The notes: generated by a model not told the origin, from the letters alone. 64,000 nt of DNA from Heliocidaris erythrogramma (GCA_025617745.1 CM046870.1:7131618-7195617); one strand, 5' to 3'; shown: positions 19,938 to 31,008, counted from the first letter of the stretch. Program-made: numbers and translations.

Positions 19938-20885
19938 ATGAACTGTGACACGATTTTATTCAGTGATGTTAACTGTGACCTACTGACCAAACCACTATTG
20001 AGTATGAGTAAGAAATATATGGAAATCAATGATATATATTTTCTAGTTCAAGTTAACATCAATGAAGCAACCAGAATTACAAAATGCTTCTGCTACGTTA
20101 ATCAATCATCTCTTAACTAATAACTCCCAAAACGTAAAGAGTCACGGAGTAATTCATAATGGAATGAGTGACCATTCTGTTAGCTTTTTAATTTTGAATT
20201 CCAATGTTTCATCACACCCTAGATTTATTAACTTTAGAAGTTGCAGCACTCTTAATGGTAATAAGTTTAGAAATGATATTCGCAACCAGAAATGGGAGCA
20301 TGTAAATCAATGCAATTCAATTGATGAAGCGGTCGAATTATGGCAAAATATATTATTACAAGGTGTTGACAAACACATGCCATATTGTACAAAAAGAATA
20401 AGTATAAAGGGCTCTCTATGGATGAATGCAGGTATTTATAAACTCATGATAAAGCGTGACAAACTTAAAAGGAAAGCGTGTAAACTTAAAGATGAAAAAC
20501 TCATGGGTGAATACAGAGTGCTACGTAGTAAAGTTACTACTGAAGTAAGGAAAGCAAAGCAAAAATACTAATCTGATAATTTTTCACATTTTAGCGCTAA
20601 TCCAAAACAGACTTGGAAAACATTAAAATCTATCATTCCAAATAAGAAGCGTGAAACGCCTATAGTTGCGCTTAATTCAGAAAGTAATGTCGATACTACT
20701 AATCTATTCAATACCTTCTTTGCTGAAGTAGGAAGCAATTTAGCCAAAGAAACTCCTGACACGCCCTTCCGTATAGAATACAATATACCCTTAAATATTA
20801 AAGGGTTACTGAAAAAGAAAATTAATTGCCCATTCTTCGTAGGAATGAGTCATCAGGAGCCAAAAAATATCTATCACACAAATTT
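19938..20885 (+). pseudogene. LINE ORF2: endonuclease C-terminal half and linker to RT
   Basis: The frames contain ILFSDVNCDLL (the GDxN box with S for G), then, in another frame from 20062, NASATLINHLL, MSDHSVSFLILNS (the catalytic SDH box) and a basic linker KRDKLKRKACKLKDEK and SKVTTEVRKAKQKY. After a stop at 20569 the same frame continues with FSHFSANPKQTWKTLKSIIP and TNLFNTFFAEVGSNLA, the usual approach to the RT fingers in CR1/L2-like LINEs. The endonuclease nicks target DNA for target-primed reverse transcription. The copy is broken by several shifts and by the THAP-bearing segment after 20885. Confidence 0.75.
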
Positions 20886-20929
20886 TTATGCATTCAGTCG
20901 TATTTCATAATCATTTGAAAAGTACATTT

Positions 20930-21188
20930 TTGCTGAGTAACACAGTCATAAGCCCCGCCCCTAAAAAAAACACCATCGAAGCGACATCGTGACCACGCGA
21001 TCTGTGACGTACGAAAAGTAAAGGAAAATATTCCACCCACCTGTATACCGTGCATGACCGCAGGCCTGGAAGGCCCAGCCCGGTACGGTGCCGAGCGCCG
21101 CATTCACCGCATCGACCATTTGCATTGCATATTTTTGTGTTTAATTCCCCACAATAACGTTGATTTGGGGACACAAGTTTCATCAATA
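20930..21188 (+). other. GC-richer leader of the THAP-bearing segment
   Basis: AAGCCCCGCCCC at 20950 and CpG-containing sequence to 21115 differ from the AT-rich flanks and could be a former promoter or 5'UTR of the THAP frame. TTTGAAAAGTACATTTTT at its left edge recurs at about 22132, beyond the RT fragment, suggesting that this block was part of a duplicated or inserted unit. Confidence 0.35.
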
Positions 21189-21535
21189 ATGCCGATTCGG
21201 TGTATAGTTGCGGGCTGTCGCAAGACCCCTAAAGATGATGTCAGCCTACATCTTTTTCCTAAGGATGAAAATCTACGGAAATTGTGGGTCGCAAAGGTAA
21301 AGCTCACGCGGGCAGAGTGGCAAGGGTCGGCCAAGTGAGTGGAGTACAATCTGCAGTGATCACTTTGCCGAAGATGATTTTGAGGATCCTGGCCTGTATT
21401 CCGAATTTGGCAAGAAGAAAAGGATAAGCTAGATAAAAGATTCAGCTATTCTAACGATCAGACTTGGAGTCAAGTCTTCCAATCTGTTTTTCAACGACAT
21501 CATCTCCAGCAGCTGCAGCAGCTTCACCCGTAGAT
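21189..21535 (+). pseudogene. THAP zinc-finger domain, frameshifted
   Basis: The ATG at 21189 opens MPIRCIVAGCRKTPKDDVSL, HLFPKDENLRKLWVAKVKL and TRAEW. After a 4-bp insertion (TGAG near 21335) the frame resumes as WSTICSDHFAEDDFEDPGLY and, after one TAG, IKDSAILTI. The C-x4-C, the later C-x2-H in ICSDHF and the AVPT-like box IKDSAILTI are the hallmarks of the THAP domain, a DNA-binding fold shared by cell-cycle regulators and P-element-type transposases. Length and order fit a complete N-terminal THAP domain. It sits inside LINE sequence, so either a THAP transposon or a processed gene copy landed there. It is not functional as read. Confidence 0.72.
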
Positions 21536-21550
21536 CGAAAATTCTGTCTC

Positions 21551-21580
21551 TGGTTCGTTAGCTAAGTGAAGAGCTAACGA
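21551..21580. repeat. 11-bp perfect hairpin
   Basis: GTTCGTTAGCT, an 8-nt loop, then AGCTAACGAAC. A second palindrome, AGGGAGCTCCCT, follows at 21601. They lie between the THAP remnant and the RT fragment. Function unknown. Confidence 0.8.
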
Positions 21581-21714
21581 ACTACTTCACCGGTAACACC
21601 AGGGAGCTCCCTGGAGTTACTTTACCCACGGCCCCTTCACCAGGCCCCGGCGCGTATTCTGCGAGGGGTTCAAACATATAATAAAATCATCAGCTGGCTT
21701 CAGGCAACTGATAA

Positions 21715-21990
21715 GAAAGAAAATACGGGGGGCGGTATTTGTCGATATAAGAAAAGCCTCCGACACCGTGAATTGTGATATTCTTATCAAGAAACGTATT
21801 AGCATAGGGATTTCTCGCATCATGTTTTAAATGCTACATGTTAGACAGAGTTTGTAGGACACTTATTAATTGAGAACTTTTCTTTCGAGTCAGTTATTGA
21901 GTGTGGTGTGCCTCAAGGTTCCCTCCTAGGGCCACTGCTCTTCATTATTTATATAAATAACTTAGTTAATTGTATCAACTTATAGAAAAC
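21715..21990 (+). pseudogene. LINE reverse transcriptase fragment (motifs A and B)
   Basis: About 21733-21800 reads AVFVDIRKASDTVNCDILIK, the RT motif A with its catalytic Asp (consensus D...KAFDxV; here Phe is Ser). About 21893-21965 reads VIECGVPQGSLLGPLLFIIY, RT motif B, in another frame. The YADD catalytic box is not present downstream. This is presumably the continuation of the ORF2 at 19190-20885, displaced by the THAP segment. Confidence 0.78.
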
Positions 21991-22227
21991 CTACAGTCAT
22001 CTGCGAAACCGGGCTTACGCGCAGACGCTACAACACGAGAACGAGCTCTTAAACAGGCAATTTTTTTCACATACATGTAACACGTCGTAACTTTTGAACC
22101 ATAGAATCAGTTGAATTCTGGTGCCCGGATTTGAAAAGTACATTTTTTTGGGATTACTTTTAATCATTGTCACACGTATAACAGTCACGCACTTTTGAAG
22201 ATAATTCAGCTATGTTGCTCCATTTGT

Positions 22228-24375
22228 CTACGGCGAGTCGTCAAAAAAAAACTTTTTTTGGAAAAAAAGGGGGGGGGGGGGGTCCCGATGCGCTACAGTT
22301 TTACAATCTTGGATTTGAATACAAGCTCGCACGCGTACGTCCATACAGTACTTGTACACTCTGAAAGAGCTACCGTCTTCCCATCTTCTCTCGGCTTCCC
22401 ACCTTCTACCGTCTTCCAACCTTCTACCGTCTTCCAACCTCCTATCGTCTTCCCACCTTCTACCGTCTTCACACCTTCTACCGTCTTCCCACCTTCTATC
22501 GTCTTCGAACCTTCTATCGTCTTCCCACCTTCTACCGTCTTCCCACCTTCTACCGTCTTCCCACCTTCTATCGTCCTCACACCTTCTACCGTCTTCCCAC
22601 CTTCTACCGTCTTCACACCTTCCATCGTTTTCCCACCTTCTATCGTCTTCCCACCTTCTATCGTCTTCCCACCTTCTATCGTCTTCCCACCTTCTATCGT
22701 CTTCCCACCTTCTATCGTCTTCCCACCTTCTACCGTCTTCCCACCTTCTATCGTCTTCCCACCTTCTACCGTCTTCCCACCTTCTACCGTCTTCCCACCT
22801 TCTACCGTCTTCCCACCTTCTATCGTCCTCACACCTTCTACCGTCTTCCCACCTTCTACCGTCTTCACACCTTCCATCGTTTTCCCACCTTCTATCGTCT
22901 TCCCACCTTCTATCGTCTTCCCACCTTCTATCGTCTTCCCACCTTCTATCGTCTTCCCACCTTCTATCGTCTTCCCACCTTCTACCGTCTTCCCACCTTC
23001 TACCGTCTTCACACTTTCTACCGTCTTCCCACCTTCTATCGTCTTCCCACCTTCTACCGTCTTCACACTTTCTACCGTCTTCCCACCTTCTATCGTCTTC
23101 CCACGGTTTGTCGTCTTCAAACAATCTCTCGTCTTCCAACATGAACTCGTATTCCAACTTTTGCTCGACTTCCAACAATCTCTCGTGTTCCAACATGAAC
23201 TCGTATTCCGACTGTTTGTCGTTTTCCAACAATCTCTCGTATTCCAACATTTCCTCGTATTGCCACCTTCTATCGTCTTCCCACCTTCTATCGTCTTCCC
23301 ACCTTCTACCGTCTTCACACTTTCTACCGTCTTCCCACCTTCTATCGTCTTCCCACCTTCTATCGTCTTCCCACCTTCTACCGTCTTCACACCTTCTACC
23401 GTCTTCCCACCTTCTATCGACTCCCCACCTTCTATCGTCTTCACACCTTCTACCGTCTTCCCACCTTCTATCGTCTTCCCACCTTCTATCGTCTTCGCAC
23501 CTTCTATCGTCTTCGCACCTTCTACCGTCTTCACACCTTCTATCGACTCCCCACCTTCTATCGTCTTCCCACCTTCTATCGTCTTCCCACCTTCTACCGT
23601 CTTCCCACCTTCTACCGTCTTCCCACCTTCTACCGTCTTCCCACCTTCTACCGTCTTCCCACCTTCTACCGTCTTCCCACCTTCTATCGTCTTCCCACCT
23701 TCTATCGTCTTCCCACCTTCTACCGTCTTCCCACCTTCTATCGTCTTCCCACCTTCTATCGTCTTCCCACCTTATATCGTCTTCCCACCTTCTACCGTCT
23801 TCAAACTTTCTACCGTCTTCCCACCTTCTATCGTCTTCCCACCTTCTACCGTCTTCACACCTTCTACCGTCTTCCCACCTTCTATCGTCTTCCCACTGTT
23901 TGTCGTCTTCAAACAATCTCTCGTCTTCCAACATGAACTCGTATTCCAACTTTTGCTCGACTTCCAACAATCTCTCGTGTTCCAACATGAACTCGTATTC
24001 CGACTGTTTGTCGTTTTCCAACAATCTCTCGTATTCCAACATTTCCTCGTATTGCCACCTTCTATCGTCTTCCCACCTTCTACCGTCTTCACACCTTCTA
24101 CCGTCTTCACACCTTCTACCGTCTTCCCACCTTCTATCGTCTTCACACCTTCTATCGCCCTCCCACCTTCTATCGTCTTCCCACCTTCTACCGTCTTCAC
24201 ACCTTCTATCGTCTTCCCACCTTCTACCGTCTTCCCACCTTTTCTGGTCTTCCCAGTTCATTCCTCCTCTAGAGAAAAGCTCTTTCTCTGTCCCTCCATT
24301 TCTCCTCCATCGAAACCCTGAAACAGATGTCAAGAAAATACACGTTAAATACTGGACAAAGTTTACCAAATACAT
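22228..24375 (-). CDS. Hypothetical 715-codon frame through an 18-bp minisatellite
   Basis: The minus frame opens at ATG 24375 and is made almost entirely of hexapeptides of the RRWEDD/RRWEDG/RRCEDG type. Two divergent blocks (EYERLLENDKQSEYEFMLEH and neighbours) keep the six-residue period with an acidic first residue and Leu/Met/Phe/Trp at the end, giving a highly charged, helix-prone protein if expressed. However, other frames on both strands are also long and open because the unit is 18 bp and stop-free, so the ORF length is no evidence of coding. I see no convincing promoter or splice sites. The N-terminal 35 residues (MYLVNFVQYLTCIFLTSVSG) are hydrophobic, and the C-terminal end passes through a poly-C run. 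Coding status is undecided. Confidence 0.25.
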   Translation of the reverse strand: MYLVNFVQYLTCIFLTSVSGFRWRRNGGTEKELFSRGGMNWEDQKRWEDGRRWEDDRRCEDGRRWEDDRRWEGDRRCEDDRRWEDGRRCEDGRRCEDGRRWEDDRRWQYEEMLEYERLLENDKQSEYEFMLEHERLLEVEQKLEYEFMLEDERLFEDDKQWEDDRRWEDGRRCEDGRRWEDDRRWEDGRKFEDGRRWEDDIRWEDDRRWEDDRRWEDGRRWEDDRRWEDDRRWEDGRRWEDGRRWEDGRRWEDGRRWEDGRRWEDDRRWEDDRRWGVDRRCEDGRRCEDDRRCEDDRRWEDDRRWEDGRRCEDDRRWGVDRRWEDGRRCEDGRRWEDDRRWEDDRRWEDGRKCEDGRRWEDDRRWEDDRRWQYEEMLEYERLLENDKQSEYEFMLEHERLLEVEQKLEYEFMLEDERLFEDDKPWEDDRRWEDGRKCEDGRRWEDDRRWEDGRKCEDGRRWEDGRRWEDDRRWEDDRRWEDDRRWEDDRRWEDDRRWENDGRCEDGRRWEDGRRCEDDRRWEDGRRWEDGRRWEDGRRWEDDRRWEDGRRWEDDRRWEDDRRWEDDRRWEDDRRWEDDRRWENDGRCEDGRRWEDGRRCEDDRRWEDGRRWEDGRRWEDDRRFEDDRRWEDGRRCEDGRRWEDDRRLEDGRRLEDGRRWEAERRWEDGSSFRVYKYCMDVRVRACIQIQDCKTVAHRDPPPPLFFQKKFFFDDSP
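22376..24256. repeat. 18-bp minisatellite, about 100 units
   Basis: The unit is CTTCTACCGTCTTCCCAC with A(C/T)CG and C/A alternation. Higher-order structure is visible: a rare phrase with CGTCCTCACAC and CCATCGTTTTC occurs at 22574-22634 and again about 258 bp later, and a 160-bp divergent block (23104-23265) recurs almost unchanged at 23893-24054. Growth was therefore by duplication of long segments as well as single units. Confidence 0.97.
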
Positions 24376-24382
24376 CGTCGCT

Positions 24383-24657
24383 GATTTTACGAACCGGCAT
24401 ATCGCGAAAACACGTTTCTGAGATTAACACTTTGTCCGTTTGAAATGCTTATTTGAATACCTTACTTTCGTCAAATCATCGTAGAATTAAACAGGTGATG
24501 AGAGTGGAATATTTCTTTCATATGCATTGGATATTTAAAAAAAGAAACGCAGTAGTTTGGGTTTAATCCCTGCCAGAATTCGTATGCCGGTTCGTAAAAT
24601 CAGAAGTATTTTTGGTTTAATCCCTGGTAAAATTCGTATGCCAATTCGTAAAATTAG
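24383..24657. repeat. Short duplicated segment TTCGTATGCC...TTCGTAAAAT
   Basis: GGTTTAATCCCTG, AATTCGTATGCC and TTCGTAAAAT appear twice in tandem (24549-24602 and 24607-24657), and GATTTTACGAACCGGCATA at 24383 is the same phrase inverted. The result is a small foldback. Confidence 0.7.
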
Positions 24658-24687
24658 CGACATGTAGGCTGCTATCATTAACAGGAT

Positions 24688-25102
24688 TAAAGCCCACCGC
24701 ACATTTTACGAGCGGTCTACGATCCGATTTTGATTGAAAATGTAATAGCATTAGATATAAACAGTTAAACACATCAAATATTTTTGGTTCTGCATAGTTA
24801 CATAGATAGTAAAATCGAAATTACGGCCTATTACGAGCATTCTAGTATGAGAAAAGGTCAAATCGGCTCCGAATCGTATTGACGTCAGAGCGGTCCTGCG
24901 ATTGTCTACGATTTGAAACTGATTTGGCCCTTATTCCGGATATAAGGCTGACATCGCACCAAATTCCTATGTTGAGTATTCATATCATTGTTCAGAACCT
25001 GAACCAGGTAGCTTTCACTTGTTAAAATTCCTATATTTAATGCTATTGCGATGAATTGCCAAAATCGGATCGTAGTTGATCGTATAGTGTGCGGTGGGCG
25101 TA
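24688..25102. mobile_element. MITE with GCCCACCGCACA termini
   Basis: Left AAAGCCCACCGCACATTTTA and CTACGATCCGATTTT are mirrored on the right by AAAATCGGATCGTAG and AGTGTGCGGTGGGCG. The flanks carry TAA on both sides (24688-24690 and 25101-25103), which would suit a Harbinger-like 3-bp target duplication, although the terminal base pair is mismatched. There is no coding frame. Confidence 0.8.
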
Positions 25103-25879
25103 AAACGTGAAGATTCGTCAAATTATCAGAACATGCATCATACGGCACACATTTTTAATATACTAGTAGTTGAAATCTAAAACTTGATGAAACACCTTTT
25201 GTGTGATTATTTGAATATTGTCATGACTTGATTGGTAATCTAATGAAGAATATTGCTAAAATCTTGTTGTTCTTCTTATATTTTATTATTTGGGTGGAGG
25301 TCAAAGGTTAATTTTGATAGTGTATATGCTTCCAGGACGACATTTTGATCGTACATGTATCACTCATCCAGTGAGCACCTTAATGACTCTTAGCAGATGA
25401 AACAGGTACACTGTATAGCTAATTACCTTCCCTCATCCAGCTCATATCTTCTCTATATTCAGATTGATGGAGATTCTCCAACCCTCCTCCTGCTCGGTTC
25501 CACCCAGTCATATCTGCCTTTTCAACCGACTCACCCTAATGATCTGAATGTGATAGACAAATAAAAAGACCAAAGGGGATTAGAGAATTGGTGTACACGA
25601 ATGTAGAATACACTTTTTCTGTGTCTGACTACTCGTATCTATGGAGCATCCATGCCTAACACCAATGTCACTGAATGGCTTACAAATATTCAAGGTTTAT
25701 GAGTGAGATGATAGTCATATATTTCATTTACTGAGCAAAAAACTGCTGAAGGGTACCAATCATACATGTAAGTGGATTATTAGAAGTTAGAGTAGATCTA
25801 CGTCTTACTGTAAGATCAGATATAATCTACCTACATTTAATCATGTAGATGGTAATTCTACAAGGACCAAACACACTCA

Positions 25880-25902
25880 TATATATATATATATATATAT
25901 AT
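25880..25902. repeat. (TA)n tract at the edge of a foldback element
   Basis: ATATATATAT repeats directly precede the left arm at 25902, and another (TA)n tract (26581-26606) follows the right arm after about 28 bp. Confidence 0.9.
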
Positions 25903-26091
25903 AGACAAAATAGGAATGAAAAGTCCGTATACGATGAAAAAAAAAATCGAATTTTCGGCCATAGGCCTTCATCAGGAAATGATGAAAATTTATTAGATAG
26001 GTACACAAAAGAGCGTGAAGCGCAAAAAAAAAAAACAACGCAAAAGCTCCATGGATACCAGCGCAACCATGGTAGAGATAAGGAAGGAGAG

Positions 26092-26124
<33 letters not shown>

Positions 26125-26552
26125 AGATATAGAGGCGTAATAGAGCAGAAGCGCAGAAAGGGAGAAAACTCCATGGAAAACTCGCGCAACCATGGTAAAA
26201 GAAGTTGAAGAGGAGAGAGAGAGAGAAAGAGTGAAAGAAATAGAGATAAACAAAAAAGGAGAAGCGCTAAAAAGCGCTTCTCCTTTTTTTGTTTTCTTTT
26301 TCTCTTCTTTTATGACGTTTTATTACGCCTCTATATCTTTCTCTTTCTCTCTCTCTCTCTCTCTCTCCTCTCCTTCCTTATCTCTACCATGGTTGCGCTG
26401 GTATCCATGGAGCTTTTGCGTTGTTTTTTTTTTGCGCTTCACGCTCTTTTGTGTACCTATCTAATAAATTTTCATCATTTCCTGATGAAGGCCTATGGCC
26501 GAAAATTCGAATTTTTTCATCGTATACAGACTTTTCATTCCTAATTTGTCTA
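25902..26552. mobile_element. Foldback element with hammerhead-like hairpins near both ends
   Basis: TAGACAAAATAGGAATGAAA on the left is mirrored by TTTCATTCCTAATTTGTCTA on the right. Arms include CGGCCATAGGCCTTCATCAG, TACCAGCGCAACCATGG and GA-rich runs, each mirrored. The centre is GAGAAGCGC with its inverse near 26262-26285. The left arm is about 100 bp longer owing to a tandem duplication. Reading outward on each strand, a CTGATGA ... GAAA hairpin lies about 50 bp from the end. The overall plan resembles 37250-38820. Confidence 0.85.
26482..26504 (+). ncRNA. Hammerhead-like core motif
   Basis: CTGATGA, then A, a 4-bp GGCC/GGCC stem closing a TAT loop, then GAAA. These are the conserved core elements of a hammerhead ribozyme around stem II. 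The extra A before the stem is non-canonical, and no matching stem I or cleavage site could be identified, so self-cleavage is not claimed. The mirror copy is on the minus strand at about 25952-25974. Confidence 0.35.
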
Positions 26553-26576
26553 TAACTTTGCAAGTCCGAAGCAGAA

Positions 26577-26607
<31 letters not shown>

Positions 26608-26680
26608 GTGTTGCCATAAAGCCATTATGGTCATAGCCGGGAGGGCGCATTGTTATACATAATTTGTATATATATATATA

Positions 26681-27740
26681 CAGTGCGTCCATGAAAAAAC
26701 AAAACCCTACAACAAAGGGTTATTGTGACCACACTATATGTTCTATGACAATAATTATCTATTATCCATAAACTAGAAGTAAATTTTTATGCTTTTAAAT
26801 GATACCTTGATGGCATCCATCCGTACATGCATTACCGAGCAGCAGCATTTTGAAAATGACATGTAAAAACTCAGTAGTGGCGGATTTGGATAAAACCGTG
26901 AAAACGTTAGTATCACATGCGAAAACGACTTAAGCGAAATACCAGCTTTAGGAGATATGGTACGTGAATTCAGTTGCGTGATGGCATGCATTCAATCAAA
27001 AATTCTCAAAACACGGGTCAATGCCAATTACAGTGGTGGGAGGGGCATACGCCCCCAAATTTCCAAAATCAATAAATATCACTCAACAGATGAACAAGGG
27101 CCCTTCGTGTGATGGCAAAGGTGCCCCTCCTTAGGTGGAAAATTGCCATAATCTTGACATATTTTCTGCCTTATGTGCCCTTTCTAACTTGTATTTACAT
27201 TTGATGACAATGGAAAGTGTTACTTACTTTACTTTTATAAAATCTATCACCTTTCTGTCGGCTTTGTTCTTAAAAGAAACTTCAATTTCTAAAAAATGCA
27301 AAAAAATCCTTTTCATTTCGATTGCAGGCACCATTTCAATACAAAGACATGCCCTTCTTTACCCCAAATATTGGTAATTACATTGAACATCGTTTATTTT
27401 ATGACATGGATGGTGAAGGCATTATCCCTGCCCTCATTGAAAGAAACAGGTGAAACAGTCTTCTCGTAGGGTTTTAAAAGTCATAATTACATTTGGGTCA
27501 TGTTCGCATGTGATCCCACCGTTTTCACGGTAGTTACCCAAATCCGGCACAACTGAGTTTTTACATGTCATTTTCAAAATGCTGCTGCTCGGTAAAGCAT
27601 ATACGGATGGATGCCATCAAGTTATCATTGAAAAGCATAATACTTTTAGTTTATGGAAAATAAATAATTATTGTCAAAGAGCACATAGTGTGGTCACAAT
27701 AACCCTTTGTTTTAGGGTTTCGTTTTTCTGGGACGCACTG
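26681..27740. mobile_element. Tc1/mariner-like non-autonomous element with long inverted arms
   Basis: CAGTGCGTCC begins at 26681 and its complement GGACGCACTG ends at 27740, each preceded or followed by TA repeats, as expected for TA-targeting elements. Arms of about 240 bp match, including GAGCAGCAGCATTTTGAAAA and its inverse GCTGCTGCTCGG. The central 500 bp contain no transposase-like frame. The element is about 1,060 bp. Confidence 0.82.
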
Positions 27741-27903
27741 TATATATATATATATATATATATATACATAATTCCTACTTAAGGCGATTTTTTTGGCGAA
27801 ATATTCGACGGAAGGGGGAAGCCGACGTTAAGTCGCATTTTGCGATTCGCCTTAAACGTTTTCGGCACTGTTTTTCCCCATTTCCGTCGGGGTAGGAGGC
27901 ATT

Positions 27904-28289
27904 AGGGAGCTTACGAAACGGGACGGGAGAGCAACAAGACGGGGAGAGTTATAACCACCGTGACGGTCCTCGCACTCTCCTGTCTGTTTTTCTATCAAGT
28001 TACGAAAACGAGCTTACGATTTCAGGACGGGAGCCTTTGAAGCCGGGCGAAAAATCGGTGTGCGCCTGCGCCAGTTCGAGTATCTCTCCGTCCTGTTTCA
28101 TTTCAGGACGGTTCTCTTGCGAAATAACGTCCGGTCTACAGAGGGGACGGGAAGCCGTATTGTCGTTGTATAACTGACGATTAAGGGCGTGAACACTGTG
28201 CAGTGCGTTGCCGTCCACTTTTACGTAATGATTTGAAAACAAGATTCTCCCGTCCTGTTATATCTCCCGTCCCGTTTCGTAAGCTCCCT
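27904..28289. mobile_element. MITE with AGGGAGCTTACGAAACGGGA termini
   Basis: The 26-bp ends AGGGAGCTTACGAAACGGGA... are perfectly inverted, and ATT flanks both sides (27901-27903 and 28290-28292) as a possible 3-bp target duplication. GACGGGAG/CTCCCGTC words recur inside. The near-identity of the ends suggests relatively recent insertion compared with its neighbours. Confidence 0.88.
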
Positions 28290-28528
28290 ATTCTATAGAT
28301 ATAAACGAACAGGGCGCCAATTTATTACTTTTATTACTACAAAGTTTTGTACGGTAGGGAGAACTCATTTTCGTATAATATAACGTGGAAAATCTATATA
28401 TGTATAACTCCTGGGTATCTAACGTCTTAAGTTGGACTAAGGGAGATGTCTGTTTTTCTTGATTATATCAATAGTTTGGGGATTTACTAAAAATACCTTA
28501 TCGCACACAAAAGGTACCCAGGTAACAG

Positions 28529-30885
28529 GCCCATGTGGGGCCCATATGGGCATCATCCGGGCCATCTGGGCCATCTGGGCAAAAGGGAACCCATATAAAT
28601 CCCATATGTATCCCTTGTGGGACCCATATGGGTTAACCCATTTTGAGATCTACTTGGGCCAGCCCATATGGGAACCATATGGGAAAAGACTGGGAAAACC
28701 CATATGGGAATGACATGTAAATGCCCATATGGGTATCATATGGGAATAAGCTGGGCAAACCCATCTGGGAAACATCTGTAAATGCCCATATGGGTACCAT
28801 ATGGGAATAAGCTGGGCAAACCCATCTGTGAAACATATTCAAATGAGCATATGGGTATCATATGGGAATAAGCTGGGAAAAACCATCTGGGAAACATATG
28901 TAAATGCCCATATGCATATCATGTGGGTATAAGCTGGGCAAACCCATATGGGAAAACATTTGTAAATGCCCATATGGGTATCATATGGGAATATGCTGGG
29001 CAAACCGATATGGGAATGACATGTAAATGCACATATGGGTACTACGTGGAAAGAAACTGGGAAAACCGATATGGGAATGACATGTAAATGCCCATATGGG
29101 TATTACATGGGAATAAACTGGGCAAACCAATATGGGAAAGACATGCAAATGTCCACATGGGAATCATACGGGAATATGCTGGGCAAACTCAAATGGGAAA
29201 GACATGTAAATGCCCAAATGGGTATCATATGGGAATAGGCTGGGCAAACCCACCCGGGAAACATATATATTTGCCCAAATGGGTATCATATGGGAATAAA
29301 ATGGGCAAACCGATATGGGATTGACATGTAAATGCAGATATGGGTATTACATGGAAATAAACTGCACAAACCAATATGGGAATGACATGTAAATGCCCAT
29401 ATGGGTATTACATGGGAATAAACTGGGCACACCAATATGGGAAAGACATATGAAAGCCCACATAGATATCACATGGAAATAAGCTTGGCAACCCCATCTA
29501 GGGAAACAACTGTAAATACCCATATGGGTATCATATGGGAATATGCTGGGCAAACCGATATGGGAATGACATGTAAATGCCCATATGGATATTACATGGG
29601 AATAAACTGGGCAAACCGATATGGGAATGACATGTAAATGCCCATATGGGTATTACATGGGAATAAACTGGGCAAACCCAAATGAGAAAGACATGTAAAT
29701 GCCCATATGGGTACTTTATGGGAGTAAGCTAGGCAAACCCGTCTGGGATATATATGTCAATACCCATATGGGTAATAAATGGGAGTAAGCTGGCCAAACC
29801 CATATGGGAAAGACATATGAATGCTCACATGGATATCACATGGGAATATGCTGGGCGAACCCATTTAGGGAAACAACTGTAAATACCCACATGGGTATCA
29901 TATGGGAATAAGCTGGCCAAACCCACCTGGGAAACATATATATTTGCCCATATGGGTATCATATGGGAATAAAATGGGCAAACCGATATGGGAATGGCAT
30001 GTAAATGCCCATATGGGTATAAGATGGGAATAAACTGGGCAAGCCTATATGGGAATTACATGTAAATGCCCATATGGGTATCATATGGGAATAAGCTGGG
30101 CAAACCCATCTGGGAAACATATAATTTTGCCAAAATGGGTATTATATGGGAATAAGCTGGGCAAACCCATCTGGGAAACATTTATATTTGCCCACATGGG
30201 TATCATATGGGAATAAAATGGGCAAACCGATATGGGAATGACATGTAAATGCACATATGGGTATTACATGGGAATAAACTGGGCAAACCAATATGGGAAA
30301 GACATGCAAATGTCCACATGGGAATCATACGGTAATATGCTGGGCAAACTCAAATGGGAAACATATCTAGATGCCCATATGTGTATAACGTGGGAATTAG
30401 CTGGGCAAACCCAAATGGGATATATATGTCAATACCCATATGGGTAATAAATGGAAGTAAGCTGGCCAAACCCATATGGGAAAGACATATGAATGCTCAC
30501 ATGGATATCACATGGGAATATGCTGGGCGAACCCATCTGGGAAACATATCTAGATGCCCATATGGGTATCATGTGGGAATAAGCAGGGCAAACCCCTGGG
30601 GAAAGACATATGAATGCCCATAGGGATATCACATAGGGAATAAGCTGGGCAACCCCATCTGGGGAAACAAACGTCAATGCCCATATGGGTTTCATATGGG
30701 AGTAAGCTGGGCAAGTCCATATGAGTATGATATTCCAAAGTCCAAATGGGTGTCATTTTGAAATGACCTGGGCAAACCCATATGTTAAAATATGTAAACC
30801 CCAATGTGGGTATCATTATTGGAATGATCTGGGCGAACCCATGTGGGTAAGATGTGTATATCATAAACTGGGTAAACCCATATTC
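28529..30885. repeat. Satellite array, unit about 61 bp, CCCATATGGG-based
   Basis: About 38 variable copies of a unit containing AAATGCCCATATGGGTATCA, TATGGGAATAAGCTGGGCAA and ACCCATCTGGGAAACATAT. The palindromic CCCATATGGG or close variants occur about twice per unit. Units vary by substitutions and small indels, and copies toward the right edge are most divergent. ORFs in the array are chance products of the repeat. Confidence 0.95.
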
Positions 30886-31008
30886 TTGAGGGGTACATAC
30901 TTCTGACAAAAAAAATTATCAGCATACTATTAAAGATCTACATTGTACACATTTGCAAACTGAATTCATATTTTGTTGTCATTATACTGGCCCTAACTTA
31001 TCAAACGG

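Noticed and set aside
25827..26464. Protein-coding ORFs of about 90-120 codons on both strands
   Set aside because: They lie in GA/CT-rich arms of a foldback, are mirrored on both strands and have low complexity.
28529..30885. CRISPR-like array
   Set aside because: The units are wholly repetitive with no unique spacers, and the context is a eukaryotic genome.
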